This document shows, piece after piece, positions 49,773-59,611 of a stretch of DNA of 64,000 nucleotides. Both the position numbers and the translations under genes were made by a program. Origin of the DNA: Azotobacter salinestris (GTDB lineage: Bacteria > Pseudomonadota > Gammaproteobacteria > Pseudomonadales > Pseudomonadaceae); contig NZ_CP045302.1 of the NCBI RefSeq assembly GCF_009363155.1, positions 695,001-759,000 of the forward strand. The letters are read 5' to 3'. Numbering within the stretch: the stretch's first letter is position 1; each line of letters begins with the position of its first letter. The notes below the pieces were generated by a model that worked only from the letters and a program-made list of their open reading frames with translations, was not told the origin of the DNA and made no database searches.

Positions 49773-50612
49773 TCAGGCCGACTTCGCCTGCGCCGCGCGG
49801 ATCAGGTGCTCGACGAAGAACTCCACATGCCCCCGCGGATTGGCGGGCAGCGGCCAGCCATCGACCCTCTCCGCGATCGCCCGGAAGGCCATCGCGCTCT
49901 TCGAGCGGGGAAAGACCTCGCAGACCGCCGACTGGCGCTGCACGGACCGGCGCAGACTGTCATCCCAGGGCACGGTGCCGACGTACTGCAGGGTGGCGGC
50001 GAGAAACTGCTCGGTCAGCCGGAGCAGCTTGACGAACAGTTCACGCCCCTCGCGCGGTCCGGCCACCATGTTGGAAAGAATCCGGAAGCGACTCACCCCA
50101 TAATCGCAATTGAGCAGCCTGATCAGCGCATAGGCATCGGCAATGGACGCCGGCTCGTCGCACAGCACCACGAGCACTTCCCGAGCCGCCCGCACGAAGC
50201 CGATCGTCGCATCGTCGATGCCGGTAGCGGTATCCACCATCAGCACGTCGAGCTGGTCGGCGTACCGGCCGAAGGCATGGATCAGACCGGCCTGCTGCTG
50301 GACCGAGAGCCGCACCATGCTGCGCGCGCCGGAGGCGGCGGGCACCACATGGATACCGCCCGGCCCCTGCAGCACGATGTCTTCCAATCCACACTTTCCG
50401 GCAAGAACATCGGCCAGGGTGCGCTCGGCGCCGAGACCGAGCATCACGTCGATATTCGCCATCGCCAGATCGCCGTCGAGCAGCATCACCCGGCGCCCCA
50501 TCCCGGCCAGTGCCAGCGCCAGATTCACCGCCACCACACTCTTGCCCACCCCGCCCTTTCCACTGGTCACTGCAATGACCTGCACGGGAGATATGCTTGC
50601 CATGTCGCTCAT
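49773..50612 (-). CDS. FleN/FlhG-like ParA-family ATPase, orphan
   Basis: 279-residue MinD/ParA-type ATPase, best matching Pseudomonas FleN, which limits flagellar number by opposing FleQ. The deviant Walker A is GKGGVGKS (18-25), followed by [30 protein letters not shown] and the FleN-like end [20 protein letters not shown]. FleN normally lies between flhF and fliA; here no flagellar gene is adjacent. It differs from FleN at many positions, so it may be a diverged paralogue. It is divergent from sodC. Confidence 0.8.
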   Translation of the reverse strand: MSDMASISPVQVIAVTSGKGGVGKSVVAVNLALALAGMGRRVMLLDGDLAMANIDVMLGLGAERTLADVLAGKCGLEDIVLQGPGGIHVVPAASGARSMVRLSVQQQAGLIHAFGRYADQLDVLMVDTATGIDDATIGFVRAAREVLVVLCDEPASIADAYALIRLLNCDYGVSRFRILSNMVAGPREGRELFVKLLRLTEQFLAATLQYVGTVPWDDSLRRSVQRQSAVCEVFPRSKSAMAFRAIAERVDGWPLPANPRGHVEFFVEHLIRAAQAKSA

Positions 50613-50763
50613 CGTCCATCCTGCCCGCTCGCCATCATTGACCGCCCGATCCGCCGGGGTCCAGCATAGCCACTGTGCCAGCACGCCTACGCCAGCCTGG
50701 CCATCCAGCCCGTACCAGGAGGGGCAAGAACGCCCCTTTCGCATGCACAACAAGGAGATAACC

Positions 50764-51285
50764 ATGAAAAAATGGCTGATTGCAGCAATGACCGCCAGCT
50801 GCGCACTGCCCCTGCAGGCCGCGCCACTCAGTGTCACCCTCGATTCGGTAAGCGGCGACGGCATCGGCGCAGCGCTCGGCACCGTCAGCATCGAGCAGAG
50901 CGAATACGGCCTGGTCTTCACCCCCAGTCTCGCCGGACTGCAGCCAGGCATCCATGGCTTCCACATCCATGCTTCGGGCGATTGCGGCGCCACGGAGAAG
51001 GACGGCCAGAAGGTCGCCGCAGGCGCCGCCGGCGGCCACTGGGACCCACAGAACACCGCCAAGCACGGCCAGCCCTGGGGAGACGGCCACCTGGGCGACC
51101 TCCCGGCGCTCTACGTGGGCGCCGATGGCAAGGCTACGCAGCCGGTACTGGCTCCCCGCCTGAAGGACCTGGAAGCGATCAAGGGGCATGCCCTGATGGT
51201 GCATGCCGGCGGCGACAACCATGCCGACAGCCCCGCCCCGCTGGGCGGCGGCGGAGCCCGGGTGGCCTGCGGCATCATCAAGTGA
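50764..51285 (+). CDS. sodC: Periplasmic Cu/Zn superoxide dismutase
   Basis: 173-residue SodC with a signal peptide (to about residue 19, LQA-APL). Metal ligands are in [33 protein letters not shown] and [11 protein letters not shown]; the cysteines of DCGA and VACGIIK can form the structural disulfide. It removes superoxide in the periplasm. AAGGAGATA lies just before the ATG. A 14-bp GC hairpin follows at once. Confidence 0.95.
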   Translation: MKKWLIAAMTASCALPLQAAPLSVTLDSVSGDGIGAALGTVSIEQSEYGLVFTPSLAGLQPGIHGFHIHASGDCGATEKDGQKVAAGAAGGHWDPQNTAKHGQPWGDGHLGDLPALYVGADGKATQPVLAPRLKDLEAIKGHALMVHAGGDNHADSPAPLGGGGARVACGIIK

Positions 51286-51307
51286 TCGCGAGTCCCGCCT
51301 GGGTCTC

Positions 51308-51339
51308 CCCTGCCGCCAGGCTCAGGCCTGGCGGCAGGG
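51308..51339 (+). terminator. Hairpin after sodC
   Basis: CCCTGCCGCCAGGC and GCCTGGCGGCAGGG form a perfect 14-bp stem with a 4-base loop, 22 bp after the sodC stop. There is no U-run, so it may protect the transcript or act together with the next hairpin. Confidence 0.55.
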
Positions 51340-51380
51340 CATCCGGACAGCAACGGCCACCACAAAAAGCAGGCATAAAC

Positions 51381-51411
51381 AAAAAGGGCCACCCATGCAG
51401 GCGACCCTTTT
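51381..51411. terminator. Bidirectional terminator between sodC and the tRNA operon
   Basis: AAAAGGGCCACC (51382-51393) and GGCGACCCTTTT (51400-51411) form a 12-bp stem with two weak pairs and a 6-base loop. The stem ends are A/T runs, giving a U-run in both directions, so it serves the minus-strand tRNAs and probably sodC. Confidence 0.8.
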
Positions 51412-51431
51412 AACCCAATTGAGGGTAGAAC

Positions 51432-51507
51432 TGGCGTCCCCTAGGGGACTCGAACCCCTGTTACCGCCGTGAAAGGGCGGTGTCCTAGGCCACTAGACGA
51501 AGGGGAC
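51432..51507 (-). tRNA. tRNA-Glu (UUC), copy 2
   Basis: 76 nt on the minus strand from GTCCCCTTCG to encoded CCA. The anticodon loop CTTTCAC gives anticodon TTC. The T loop GGTTCGAGTCC and the acceptor pairing GTCCCCT/AGGGGAC are complete. It is last in the operon and identical to copy 1 as far as I compared. Confidence 0.97.
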
Positions 51508-51555
51508 GAAACCTTCGATGGCAAGACCGGCCAACCTGCCAGCCTTGCGTGGAAT

Positions 51556-51631
<76 letters not shown>

Positions 51632-51682
51632 GAATTTAGCGTCTTCCGACGTAGACAGCGCCAAGGCACTGTCGCTGGAAAT

Positions 51683-51758
51683 TGGCGTCCCCTAGGGGAC
51701 TCGAACCCCTGTTACCGCCGTGAAAGGGCGGTGTCCTAGGCCACTAGACGAAGGGGAC
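51683..51758 (-). tRNA. tRNA-Glu (UUC), copy 1
   Basis: 76 nt on the minus strand, same sequence and encoded CCA as the copy at 51432-51507, anticodon TTC. Confidence 0.97.
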
Positions 51759-51817
51759 GAAACCTTCAAAACCGATCAACCCAATCGGATTGACGTGGCC
51801 ACTCTCGAAGTCGAGAG

Positions 51818-51893
<76 letters not shown>

Positions 51894-51911
51894 GTCTCGA
51901 GGACGGGGCGC

Positions 51912-51940
51912 ATATTAGGCCCACCCCCTGGCCCTGTCAA
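51912..51940 (-). promoter_or_regulatory. Sigma70 promoter of the tRNA operon
   Basis: On the minus strand TTGACA (51935-51940), a 17-bp spacer, and TAATAT (51912-51917). The bases after the -10 are GC-rich (GCGCCCCGTCC), as in stable-RNA promoters under stringent control. Transcription would start near 51905, about 12 bases before the first tRNA. Confidence 0.85.
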
Positions 51941-51994
51941 CAGATTTATCGATTTTTTTTGCCACTAGAACAATTACTTACCAGACTCGGGCAC

Positions 51995-52795
51995 TCAGGA
52001 CGCCCCGCCTGCCCGGGCGACGCGCTCTGGCCGGTGCTCGCGCCCGGCCGGAGAGGTGGCCGGCACGAGCACCCGCTCGAGGACTTCCGCCTCCAGCGCG
52101 GCCAAACGAGCCGACCCGCGGCTGCGCGGTCGCGGCAGCTCGACCGGCAGATCCAGGCCGATGCGCCCCTCCTCGATCAGGATCACCCGGTCGGCGACGG
52201 CGACCGCCTCGCTGACATCGTGGGTGACCAGCAGCACGGTGAAACCATGCTGCTGCCAGAGCCGCTCGATCAGTTGCTGCATCTCGATGCGGGTCAGCGC
52301 GTCCAGCGCTCCCAGCGGCTCGTCGAGCAGCAGCAGACGCGGTCGGTGGATCAACGCCCGGGCCAGCGCCACCCGCTGCTTCTGCCCGCCGGACAGCGCC
52401 GCCGGCCAGTCCCCGGCACGCTCGGCCAGCCCCACCGCGGCCAGGGCCTCCTCGGCGCGGGGACGCCAGTCGCCGGCAAGACCCAGGCCGACGTTGTCGA
52501 TCACCCGTTTCCAGGGCAGCAGGCGCGCATCCTGGAACATCAGCCGGGTGTCCTCGCGCACCTGCGCCAGCGGCACCTGGCCGGCCAGCAGCGCGCCGCC
52601 ACTGGGCGCATCCAGCCCCGCCAGCAGACGCAGCAGCGTGCTCTTGCCGCAGCCGCTGCGACCGACCACGGCGACGAACTGCCCGGCCGGGATATGCAGG
52701 TCGATCGCCGTCAGCACCTGCCGTTCGCCGAAGGCCTTGTGGATGCTCTCGAGCGCCAGCGGAATGCCGTTCTTCAGATTGTGCAGGGCACTCAT
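51995..52795 (-). CDS. ssuB: Sulfonate ABC transporter ATP-binding protein SsuB
   Basis: 266-residue ABC ATPase for aliphatic sulfonate uptake, with Walker [11 protein letters not shown] loop [10 protein letters not shown], signature [15 protein letters not shown] and Walker [13 protein letters not shown]. Its start overlaps the ssuC stop by 4 bp. Last gene of the lsfA-ssuEADCB run. Confidence 0.95.
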   Translation of the reverse strand: MSALHNLKNGIPLALESIHKAFGERQVLTAIDLHIPAGQFVAVVGRSGCGKSTLLRLLAGLDAPSGGALLAGQVPLAQVREDTRLMFQDARLLPWKRVIDNVGLGLAGDWRPRAEEALAAVGLAERAGDWPAALSGGQKQRVALARALIHRPRLLLLDEPLGALDALTRIEMQQLIERLWQQHGFTVLLVTHDVSEAVAVADRVILIEEGRIGLDLPVELPRPRSRGSARLAALEAEVLERVLVPATSPAGREHRPERVARAGGAS

Positions 52796-53586
52796 CGGGT
52801 ACCTGCCTTGACCTGATAGGCCGGATGCCAGCGCAGCCACAGGCGCTCCAGGGTCCGCGCCGTCGCGTCGGCCAGCTTGCCGAGCACGGCGTAGAGCAGG
52901 ATCGCCAGCACCACCACGTCGGTCTGCAGGAATTCGCGGGCATTCATCGCCAGATAGCCGATGCCGGAACTGGCGGAGATGGTTTCCGCGACGATCAGCG
53001 TCAACCACATGAAGCCGAGGGCGAAGCGCACGCCGACCAGGATCGACGGCAGCGCGCCGGGCAGGATCACCTGACGGAACAGGGCGAACCCGGACAGGCC
53101 GTAGCTGCGCGCCATTTCCACCAGGCCGGCGTCGACGTTGCGGATGCCGTGGTAGGTATTCAGGTAGATGGGAAACAGGGTGCCGAGGGCGACCAGGAAG
53201 ACCTTCGCCGCCTCGTCGATGCCGAACCAGAGGATCACCAGCGGGATCAATGCCAGATGCGGCACGTTGCGCACCATCTGCACCGAGCTGTCCAGCAGGC
53301 GCTCGCCCCACTTCGACAGCCCGGTGACGAAGCCGAGCGCAAGGCCCAGGCCGCCGCCGATGGCAAAGCCGATGCCGGCCCGCCAGCCGCTGATGGCCAG
53401 GTGCTTCCAGATCTCGCCGCTGGCGAGCAGTGCCCAGCCGGCTTCCAGCACCGCGCTCGGTGCCGGCAGGATGCGGGTGGAAAGCAGCCCGCTGGCCACT
53501 GCACCCTGCCAGAGCCCGAGCAGCGCCAGCGGCAGCGCCCAGGGCGACAGGCGTTCGGCCAGCCGGTTGATAGGGGTGGTACTCAT
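52792..53586 (-). CDS. ssuC: Sulfonate ABC transporter permease SsuC
   Basis: 264-residue permease with about six helices and the binding-protein-dependent transport EAA-type loop ([29 protein letters not shown]). The start at 53586 ([16 protein letters not shown]) is chosen by homology; the frame continues upstream through an intergenic palindrome cluster, whose translation resembles the spurious reading frames often seen in such elements. Confidence 0.94.
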   Translation of the reverse strand: MSTTPINRLAERLSPWALPLALLGLWQGAVASGLLSTRILPAPSAVLEAGWALLASGEIWKHLAISGWRAGIGFAIGGGLGLALGFVTGLSKWGERLLDSSVQMVRNVPHLALIPLVILWFGIDEAAKVFLVALGTLFPIYLNTYHGIRNVDAGLVEMARSYGLSGFALFRQVILPGALPSILVGVRFALGFMWLTLIVAETISASSGIGYLAMNAREFLQTDVVVLAILLYAVLGKLADATARTLERLWLRWHPAYQVKAGTR

Positions 53587-53646
53587 TTTCAACCTCTCGA
53601 GTCTTGCGGTCCGTAGGCTGGAAAGCGCACGCAGCGCTTTCACGAT

Positions 53647-53734
53647 GGTTCCCACGCTCCTGCGTGGGAACCCGCGACGTGGACGCTCGGCGTCCACTGG
53701 TCGGGCCAGCGTGCCCACGCAGGAGCGTGGGCAC
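53647..53734. repeat. REP-like palindrome cluster between ssuD and ssuC
   Basis: Three perfect hairpins follow one another: GGTTCCCACGC-TCCT-GCGTGGGAACC (53647-53672), GTGGACG-CTCGG-CGTCCAC (53679-53697) and GTGCCCACGC-AGGA-GCGTGGGCAC (53711-53734). The outer two are related in inverted orientation with central TCCT/AGGA, the form of Pseudomonas REP doublets. It fills most of a 150-bp gap inside the operon. Confidence 0.85.
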
Positions 53735-53736
53735 GA

Positions 53737-54885
53737 TCAGCTGGCAGCCGCCGCCTTGGGCAGGATGTCGTTGGCCACCACCTCGCCGAATGGGCTGACG
53801 TAGCTGCGCCCTTCCGGCCTGGCCGGCCTGGCCAGCTCCAGGTGCGGGAAGAGCAGCTCGGCGACCCGATAGGACTCCTCCAGGTGCGGATAGCCGGAAA
53901 GCACGAAGGTATCGATGCCGAGCGCGGCGTATTCCTTCATCCGCGCCGCCACGGTCGGGCCGTCGCCGACCAGCGCGGTACCGGCCCCGCCACGCACCAG
54001 GCCGACACCGGCCCAGAGGTTCGGCGACACCTCCAGGTTCTCCTTGCTGCCGCCGTGCAGGGCGGCCATGCGCTGCTGGGCGACCGAGTCGAAGCGCGCC
54101 AGGGAAGCCTGGGCCCTGGCGATGGTCTCGTCGTCCAGGTGGCTGATCAGCCGCTCGGCGGCCACCCAGGCCTCTTCGCCGGTTTCGCGCACGATCACGT
54201 GCAGGCGGATGCCGAAACGCACCGTGCGGCCATGGCGGGCGGCGCGGGCGCGCACGTCGGCGATCTTCTCGGCTACCGCGGCCGGCGGCTCGCCCCAGGT
54301 CAGGTAGAGGTCGACCTGCTCGGCGGCCAGCTCGTGGGCGGCCTCCGAGGAGCCACCGAAATACAGCGGCGGATGGGGCTGCTGCAGCGGCGGGAAGAGC
54401 AGCCTGGCGCCTTCGACCTGAATGTGCTTGCCGGGGTAGTCGACGGTCTCGCCGGACAACACGCCCCGCCAGATGCGGGTGAACTCGGCGGCCGCCTCAT
54501 AGCGCTCGGCGTGGGAAAGGTGCAAACCCTCGCCGGCCAGCTCCTCCGGATCGCCGCCGGTCACCAGGTTGAACAGCGCGCGGCCGCCGGACAGCCGGTC
54601 GAGGGTCGCCGCCTGGCGTGCCGCCACGGTCGGCGAGATGATCCCCGGGCGCAGGGCGACGAGGAACTTCAAGCGCTGGGTGACCGGGATCAGCGAGGCG
54701 GCGACCAGCCAGGAATCCTCGCAGGAGCGCCCGGTGGGGATCAGCACGCCGCCGAAGCCGAGGCGGTCGGCGGCCTGGGCGATCTGCTGCAGGTAGGCGT
54801 GATCGACGGCGCGGGCGCCCTCGGCGGTGCCCAGGTAGTGGCCGTCGCCGTGGGTGGGCAGGAACCAGAAAACATTCAGACTCAT
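53737..54885 (-). CDS. ssuD: FMNH2-dependent alkanesulfonate monooxygenase SsuD
   Basis: 382-residue flavin-dependent enzyme that cleaves alkanesulfonates to aldehyde and sulfite using FMNH2 from SsuE. Luciferase-like barrel with family segments [60 protein letters not shown] and [13 protein letters not shown]. Length fits E. coli SsuD (381). Confidence 0.96.
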   Translation of the reverse strand: MSLNVFWFLPTHGDGHYLGTAEGARAVDHAYLQQIAQAADRLGFGGVLIPTGRSCEDSWLVAASLIPVTQRLKFLVALRPGIISPTVAARQAATLDRLSGGRALFNLVTGGDPEELAGEGLHLSHAERYEAAAEFTRIWRGVLSGETVDYPGKHIQVEGARLLFPPLQQPHPPLYFGGSSEAAHELAAEQVDLYLTWGEPPAAVAEKIADVRARAARHGRTVRFGIRLHVIVRETGEEAWVAAERLISHLDDETIARAQASLARFDSVAQQRMAALHGGSKENLEVSPNLWAGVGLVRGGAGTALVGDGPTVAARMKEYAALGIDTFVLSGYPHLEESYRVAELLFPHLELARPARPEGRSYVSPFGEVVANDILPKAAAAS

Positions 54886-54938
54886 GGAGTGGTCTCCTTA
54901 TAAATAGGGGCTTGGAGCTGCAGGCAAGGGCCGCCGGG

Positions 54939-55901
54939 CTACTGCCGAGCCACCTTGGCCGGAGGGGTCCAGACCACCTCCTTGATGCTCAGGCGCTTGG
55001 GAATCAGCTTCAGCTCGGCGAAGGTGTCGGCGATCTTCTGCTGCGCCGCGACCACCGCCGGGGTGAGCGGCTGCGCGCCGTAGCCCTGGCGCACCACCGC
55101 CTGGTGGGTGATTTCCGGGGACAGACCGATCAGCGGCGCGACCTGCTGGGTGACCTTGTGCGGATCGGCCTTGGAGTCTTCGCCGACGCCGCGCACTTCC
55201 TCGATCAGCGTCTCGATCACCTGCGGGTGCTTGCCGACATAGGCGGCACTGGCCAGATAGAACTGATGGTTGTCGACGATCCCCTGGCCGTTGCGCAGGG
55301 TACGCGCCGAAAGCTGCTTCTCAGCGGCGGCCTGGAAGGGGTCCCAGATCACCCAGGCATCCACCCGGCCGCTATCGAAGGCGGCGCGCCCATCGGCCGG
55401 CGGCAGGTATACGGGGGTGATGTCCTGGATACCGAGGCCCGCCTCTTCCAGGGCGCGGACCAGCAAGTAATGAACGTTGGAGCCCTTGTTCAGGGCGACT
55501 TTCTTGCCCTTGAGCTCGGCAACGCTCTTGATCGGCGAATCCTTGGGCACCAGGATCGCCTCGCCCAGCGGGGCCGGCGGCTCGAAGGCGACGTAGCGCA
55601 GGTCGGCACCGGCAGCCTGGGCGAACACCGGCGGAGTTTCGCCGGTCACCCCGAAATCGATGGAGCCGACGTTCAGCCCCTCCAGCAGCTGCGGGCCGCC
55701 GGGGAATTCGGTCCATTGCACCTCGATGCCCTGGGCTGACAGGCGCTTCTCGAGCGTGCCCTTGGCCTTGAGCAGCACCAGGGTGCCGTATTTCTGATAG
55801 CCGATTCGCAGGGTTTCGGCCTGTGCCTGGGTAATGGCGCCGAAGGAGACGGCTGCCGCGAACAGGGCAGCCAGACTTCGACGCAAAGTGATGGCGCGCA
55901 T
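54939..55901 (-). CDS. ssuA: Sulfonate ABC transporter substrate-binding protein SsuA
   Basis: 320-residue periplasmic binding protein with a signal peptide (to about residue 28, TQAQAETLRIGYQ). Family features are GYQKYGTLVLLKAKG, QWTEFPGGPQLLEGLNVGSIDFG and DAWVIWDPF. It captures aliphatic sulfonates for SsuBC. Confidence 0.95.
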   Translation of the reverse strand: MRAITLRRSLAALFAAAVSFGAITQAQAETLRIGYQKYGTLVLLKAKGTLEKRLSAQGIEVQWTEFPGGPQLLEGLNVGSIDFGVTGETPPVFAQAAGADLRYVAFEPPAPLGEAILVPKDSPIKSVAELKGKKVALNKGSNVHYLLVRALEEAGLGIQDITPVYLPPADGRAAFDSGRVDAWVIWDPFQAAAEKQLSARTLRNGQGIVDNHQFYLASAAYVGKHPQVIETLIEEVRGVGEDSKADPHKVTQQVAPLIGLSPEITHQAVVRQGYGAQPLTPAVVAAQQKIADTFAELKLIPKRLSIKEVVWTPPAKVARQ

Positions 55902-55997
55902 GGGCGACCTCTCCTTCGCATTGACTGGGTGTGCGACCTGCTCGCCCGTTGACGGGCCAGTGAGGCGGGGTGCGCTCGGGAGGAGCGACTTGAAAAA

Positions 55998-56591
55998 TCA
56001 GAAACTCCGGCGGGCGTGTTCCGACCGGTCGTGGGGAAGCTGGACATCGAGGGCCCCGCTCCGGCGGATCAGGGCAGCGACCAGATCGTCGAGCGACTCA
56101 TCGAGCCGGTAGGTCAGCTCGTCGGCGAAGCGAGCCGGCTGGTCGCCCTCGGGATAGGTGATGTACGCGTCCACGGCGAACACCCCGGTCAGCACCTCCT
56201 GGGCCTTGAGCGCCGAGAGCACCGGCTTGAGGGCGTAATCCACCGCCAGCAGATGGGCCGGACTGCCGCCGGTGACCATCGGCAGCACCACCTTGTCGGC
56301 CAGCACCCGCTCGGGCAGCAGGTCGAGCAGCACCTTCAGGGCACCGGCGAAGGACGCCTTGTACACCGGGGTGGCGACGATCAGGCCGTCGGCCAGTCCG
56401 ACCGTGGCCTGCAGATCGCGAACCGCGGCGCTGTCGAAGCGGGCATGGAGCAGCTCCTCGGCGGCGAAATCGCGCACCCGGATCAACGACACCGCAATTC
56501 CCCTCTGCTCCAGGTAGGCGCGGGCATACTCCAGCAGCAGCTCGCCGCGCGAACGTTGCGAGGGGCTGCCGGAAAGCAGGACGACATGCAT
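55998..56591 (-). CDS. ssuE: NAD(P)H-dependent FMN reductase SsuE
   Basis: 197-residue flavodoxin-like reductase supplying FMNH2 to SsuD. The FMN-binding [16 protein letters not shown] near the N-terminus, [20 protein letters not shown] in the middle, and [23 protein letters not shown] are typical. It lies 10 bp after the lsfA stop. Confidence 0.95.
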   Translation of the reverse strand: MHVVLLSGSPSQRSRGELLLEYARAYLEQRGIAVSLIRVRDFAAEELLHARFDSAAVRDLQATVGLADGLIVATPVYKASFAGALKVLLDLLPERVLADKVVLPMVTGGSPAHLLAVDYALKPVLSALKAQEVLTGVFAVDAYITYPEGDQPARFADELTYRLDESLDDLVAALIRRSGALDVQLPHDRSEHARRSF

Positions 56592-56601
56592 GGCGATCTC
56601 C

Positions 56602-57240
56602 TTATCGGTTCGGTTGCGGCGTCAGGCGCAGATAGGGCTTCACCGCGCGGAAGCCTTTCGGGAAGCGCTGCTTGAGCTCTTCCGGGTCCTGCAGCGAGGG
56701 CACGATCACCACCTCCTCGCCGTCCTGCCAGTTGGCCGGGGTGGCGACCTTGTAGTTGTCGGTCAGTTGCAGCGAGTCGATCACCCGCAGGATCTCGTGG
56801 AAGTTGCGCCCGGTACTCGCCGGATAGGTGATGATCAGCCGCACCTTCTTGTTCGGGTCGATAATGAACAGCGAACGCACGGTCAGGGTGTCGTTGGCGT
56901 TCGGATGGATCAGATCGTAGAGGTCGGATACCTTGCGGTCGGCATCGGCGATGATCGGGAAGTTGACCCGGGTGCCTTGGGTCTCCTCGATGTCGCCGAT
57001 CCATTTCAGGTGGGAGTCCACCGGATCCACCGACAGGGCGATGGCCTTGACGTTGCGCTTGGCGAACTCGTCCTTGAGCTTGGCGGTGAAGCCCAGCTCG
57101 GTGGTGCATACCGGCGTGAAGTCGGCCGGGTGGGAGAAGAGGATTCCCCAGTTGTCGCCCAGCCACTCGTGGAAACGGATGCGGCCCGTGCTGGTGTCCT
57201 GTTCGAAGTCGGGGGCGATATCGCCGAGACGGATGCTCAT
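56602..57240 (-). CDS. lsfA: 1-Cys peroxiredoxin LsfA
   Basis: 212-residue Prx6-type peroxidase with active-site C45 in [12 protein letters not shown]. In pseudomonads LsfA is induced during growth on organosulfur compounds, and here it leads the ssu operon, probably protecting against peroxide formed by the flavin monooxygenase. The start at 57240 ([15 protein letters not shown]) is used; the frame extends 21 codons further without homology. Confidence 0.93.
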   Translation of the reverse strand: MSIRLGDIAPDFEQDTSTGRIRFHEWLGDNWGILFSHPADFTPVCTTELGFTAKLKDEFAKRNVKAIALSVDPVDSHLKWIGDIEETQGTRVNFPIIADADRKVSDLYDLIHPNANDTLTVRSLFIIDPNKKVRLIITYPASTGRNFHEILRVIDSLQLTDNYKVATPANWQDGEEVVIVPSLQDPEELKQRFPKGFRAVKPYLRLTPQPNR

Positions 57241-57454
57241 GGTTTGCTCCTGCGCTGTGGTCCTGAACTGGCGGTCACTATGCGCAGGACAACTAGAAAA
57301 CAAAAAGAATAAATTTCGATTTATTAATCACTATTAGTAATAAAAAGGATGCTGCCGACACTGGAATATTCAAGGAACCAAATATTCTTTTATGGAATAA
57401 AAAGCTTACCCTATAGTTCATTCATAACTCGTTCGTAACACTTGGATCGTCTCC
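57241..57454. promoter_or_regulatory. AT-rich divergent promoter region of the sulfur genes
   Basis: 214 bp, markedly AT-rich compared with its neighbours, between divergent lsfA-ssu and the sulfate-binding protein gene. It contains an inverted repeat TATTC-N7-GAATA (57383-57399) and GAATATTC nearby (57364-57371), and a possible -10 TATAGT at 57412-57417 for the plus-strand gene. A CysB-type activator site is plausible from context only. Confidence 0.5.
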
Positions 57455-58453
57455 ATGAAGCGATTGCTGACTTCTTCCCTGCTGGCGGCCGGCGTGGCCC
57501 TGGCGTCCGCCGCCAGCCAGGCGGCCCCCCTGCTGAACGTCTCCTACGACGTGATGCGCGACTTCTACAAGGAATACAACCCGGCCTTCCAGAAGCACTG
57601 GCAGACCGAGGGCAACCCGCCGCTGCAGATCCAGATGTCCCACGGCGGCTCCAGCAAGCAGGCGCGTGCGGTGATCGACGGCCTGCCGGCCGACGTCATC
57701 ACCATGAACATGGCCACCGACATCAACGCCCTGTACGAACACGGCAAGCTGATTCCGGAGAACTGGGCCGAGCGCCTGCCGGACAACAGCGCCCCCTTCA
57801 CCTCGGCGACCGTGTTCATCGTTCGCAAGGGCAACCCGAAACAGCTCAAGGACTGGCCCGACCTGCTCAAGGACGGCGTGCAGGTGGTGGTGCCCAATCC
57901 CAAGACCTCGGGCAACGGCCGCTACACCTACCTCTCGGCCTGGAGCTACGTGCTGAAGAACGGCGGCAACGAGAAGGCCGCGCGCGACTTCGTCGGCAAG
58001 CTGTTCAAGCAGGCGCCGGTGCTCGACACCGGAGGCCGCGCCGCCACCACCACCTTCATGCAGAACCAGATCGGCGACGTGCTGGTGACCTTCGAGAACG
58101 AGGCGGAAATGATCGCCCGCGAATTCGGCCGCGGCGGCTTCGAGGTGGTCTACCCCAGCGTTTCCGCCGAAGCCGAACCGCCGGTGACGGTGGTCGACAA
58201 AGTGGTCGACAGGAAAGGCACCCGCAAGGAGGCCGAGGCCTACCTGAAGTACCTGTGGTCCGACGAGGGCCAGCGCATCGCCGCCAACAACTACCTGCGC
58301 CCGCGCAACCCGAAGATCCTCGCCGAATTCGCCGACCGCTTCCCCAAGGTCGAGCTGCTCAACGTGGTGAAAACCTTCGGCGACTGGCCGACCATCCAGA
58401 AGACCCACTTCAACGACGGTGGCGTGTTCGATCAGGTCTACGGCGGACGCTGA
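57455..58453 (+). CDS. sbp: Sulfate/thiosulfate-binding periplasmic protein
   Basis: 332-residue ABC-type binding protein with a signal peptide (to about residue 23, SQAAPLLNVSYD). The family motifs NVSYDVMRDFYKEYNPAFQ, LPADVITMNMATDI, NPKTSGNGRYTYLSAW and DVLVTFENEA are present. It captures sulfate or thiosulfate. No permease genes lie beside it; it would work with a CysTWA system elsewhere, or serve another sulfur oxyanion. Confidence 0.93.
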   Translation: MKRLLTSSLLAAGVALASAASQAAPLLNVSYDVMRDFYKEYNPAFQKHWQTEGNPPLQIQMSHGGSSKQARAVIDGLPADVITMNMATDINALYEHGKLIPENWAERLPDNSAPFTSATVFIVRKGNPKQLKDWPDLLKDGVQVVVPNPKTSGNGRYTYLSAWSYVLKNGGNEKAARDFVGKLFKQAPVLDTGGRAATTTFMQNQIGDVLVTFENEAEMIAREFGRGGFEVVYPSVSAEAEPPVTVVDKVVDRKGTRKEAEAYLKYLWSDEGQRIAANNYLRPRNPKILAEFADRFPKVELLNVVKTFGDWPTIQKTHFNDGGVFDQVYGGR

Positions 58454-58630
58454 CAGCGGACGCCCGGTCCGCCGCACAATTCGCGGGGCCTGCCGCGGAT
58501 GGAAGACTGCAGCGCGTTTTCCATCCTGCCTCCGGCCGTCAGGCCATCCGCTCCACCCAACGACAGCGCACCCACCCCGTCCGCCCGCGGATGGGGCGGG
58601 AACGTGCGCGCCGCACCGAACGGCAAAGCC

Positions 58631-59611
58631 ATGAAAAAGAACGTCTTCGTCTTCAGCCGCCTCGCCCCCGAACACCAGGCGCGCCTGCAGCAGCACCTCA
58701 ACCTCACCCTCCTCGACCCGGCCGGCGACATCGCCGCCCAGTACGCCGCGGCGCTGCCCGCGGCCCACGGTCTGCTCGGCGTGGGCCGGCCCTTCAGCCG
58801 CGCCCAGCTGGAGCCGGCCCGGCAGCTGGAAGCGATCGCCAGCATCTCGGTGGGCTACGACAACTACGACCTGGCCTACCTCGACGAGCGCGGCATCCTG
58901 CTCACCAACACCCCGGACGTGCTCACCGAAACCACCGCGGACCTGGGCTTCGCCCTGCTGATGAGTGCCGCCCGCCGCGTCGCCGAACTCGACGCCTGGG
59001 TCAAGGCCGGCTACTGGCAGGCGCCGGTCGGACCGGCGCTGTTCGGCAGCGACGTGCATGGCAAGACTCTCGGCATCCTCGGCCTCGGCAAGATCGGTGC
59101 GGCCATCGCCCGGCGCGGACGCTTCGGCTTCGGCATGCCGGTGATCTACCACGGCAACGGCCGCAAGCCCAAACTGGAAGCGGAACTCGGCGCCGGCTAC
59201 CGCAGCCTCGATGCGCTGCTCGGCGAGGCGGATTTCGTCTGCGTGGCGGTGCCCTTGAGCGAACGCACCCGCCAACTGATCGGCCGCCGCGAACTGGCGC
59301 TGATGAAGTCCTCGGCGATTCTGATCAACATCGCCCGCGGCCCGGTGATCGACGAGGCGGCGCTGACCGAAGCCCTGCAGGAGCGGCGCATCCGGGCCGC
59401 CGGACTGGATGTCTACGAGAAGGAGCCGCTGCAGGACTCGCCGCTGTTCGCCCTGCCCAACGCGGTCACCCTGCCGCACATGGGCTCAGCGACCCACGAA
59501 ACCCGCCGGGCCATGGCCGAGCGGGCGATCGACAACCTCGAACGCGCGCTGCTCGGCGGTACCCCACGGGATATCGTCAACCCGCAGGTCTGGGCCCGCC
59601 GCCAGGCATGA
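58631..59611 (+). CDS. 2-hydroxyacid dehydrogenase (GhrB/2-ketogluconate reductase type)
   Basis: 326-residue NAD(P)H-dependent D-2-hydroxyacid dehydrogenase. The Rossmann motif GLGKIG, the catalytic arginine in NIARGPVIDEAAL, glutamate in AGLDVYEKEPL and histidine in LPHMGSATHETR are visible. It is probably a glyoxylate/hydroxypyruvate or 2-ketogluconate reductase. The start at 58631 (MKKNVFVFSRL) fits the family; the 177 bp before it hold no feature I can support. Confidence 0.9.
   Translation: MKKNVFVFSRLAPEHQARLQQHLNLTLLDPAGDIAAQYAAALPAAHGLLGVGRPFSRAQLEPARQLEAIASISVGYDNYDLAYLDERGILLTNTPDVLTETTADLGFALLMSAARRVAELDAWVKAGYWQAPVGPALFGSDVHGKTLGILGLGKIGAAIARRGRFGFGMPVIYHGNGRKPKLEAELGAGYRSLDALLGEADFVCVAVPLSERTRQLIGRRELALMKSSAILINIARGPVIDEAALTEALQERRIRAAGLDVYEKEPLQDSPLFALPNAVTLPHMGSATHETRRAMAERAIDNLERALLGGTPRDIVNPQVWARRQA

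Noticed and set aside
53596-53718. Upstream extension of ssuC
   Set aside because: The extra residues come from translation of the REP-like hairpins, and homology starts at MSTTPINRL.
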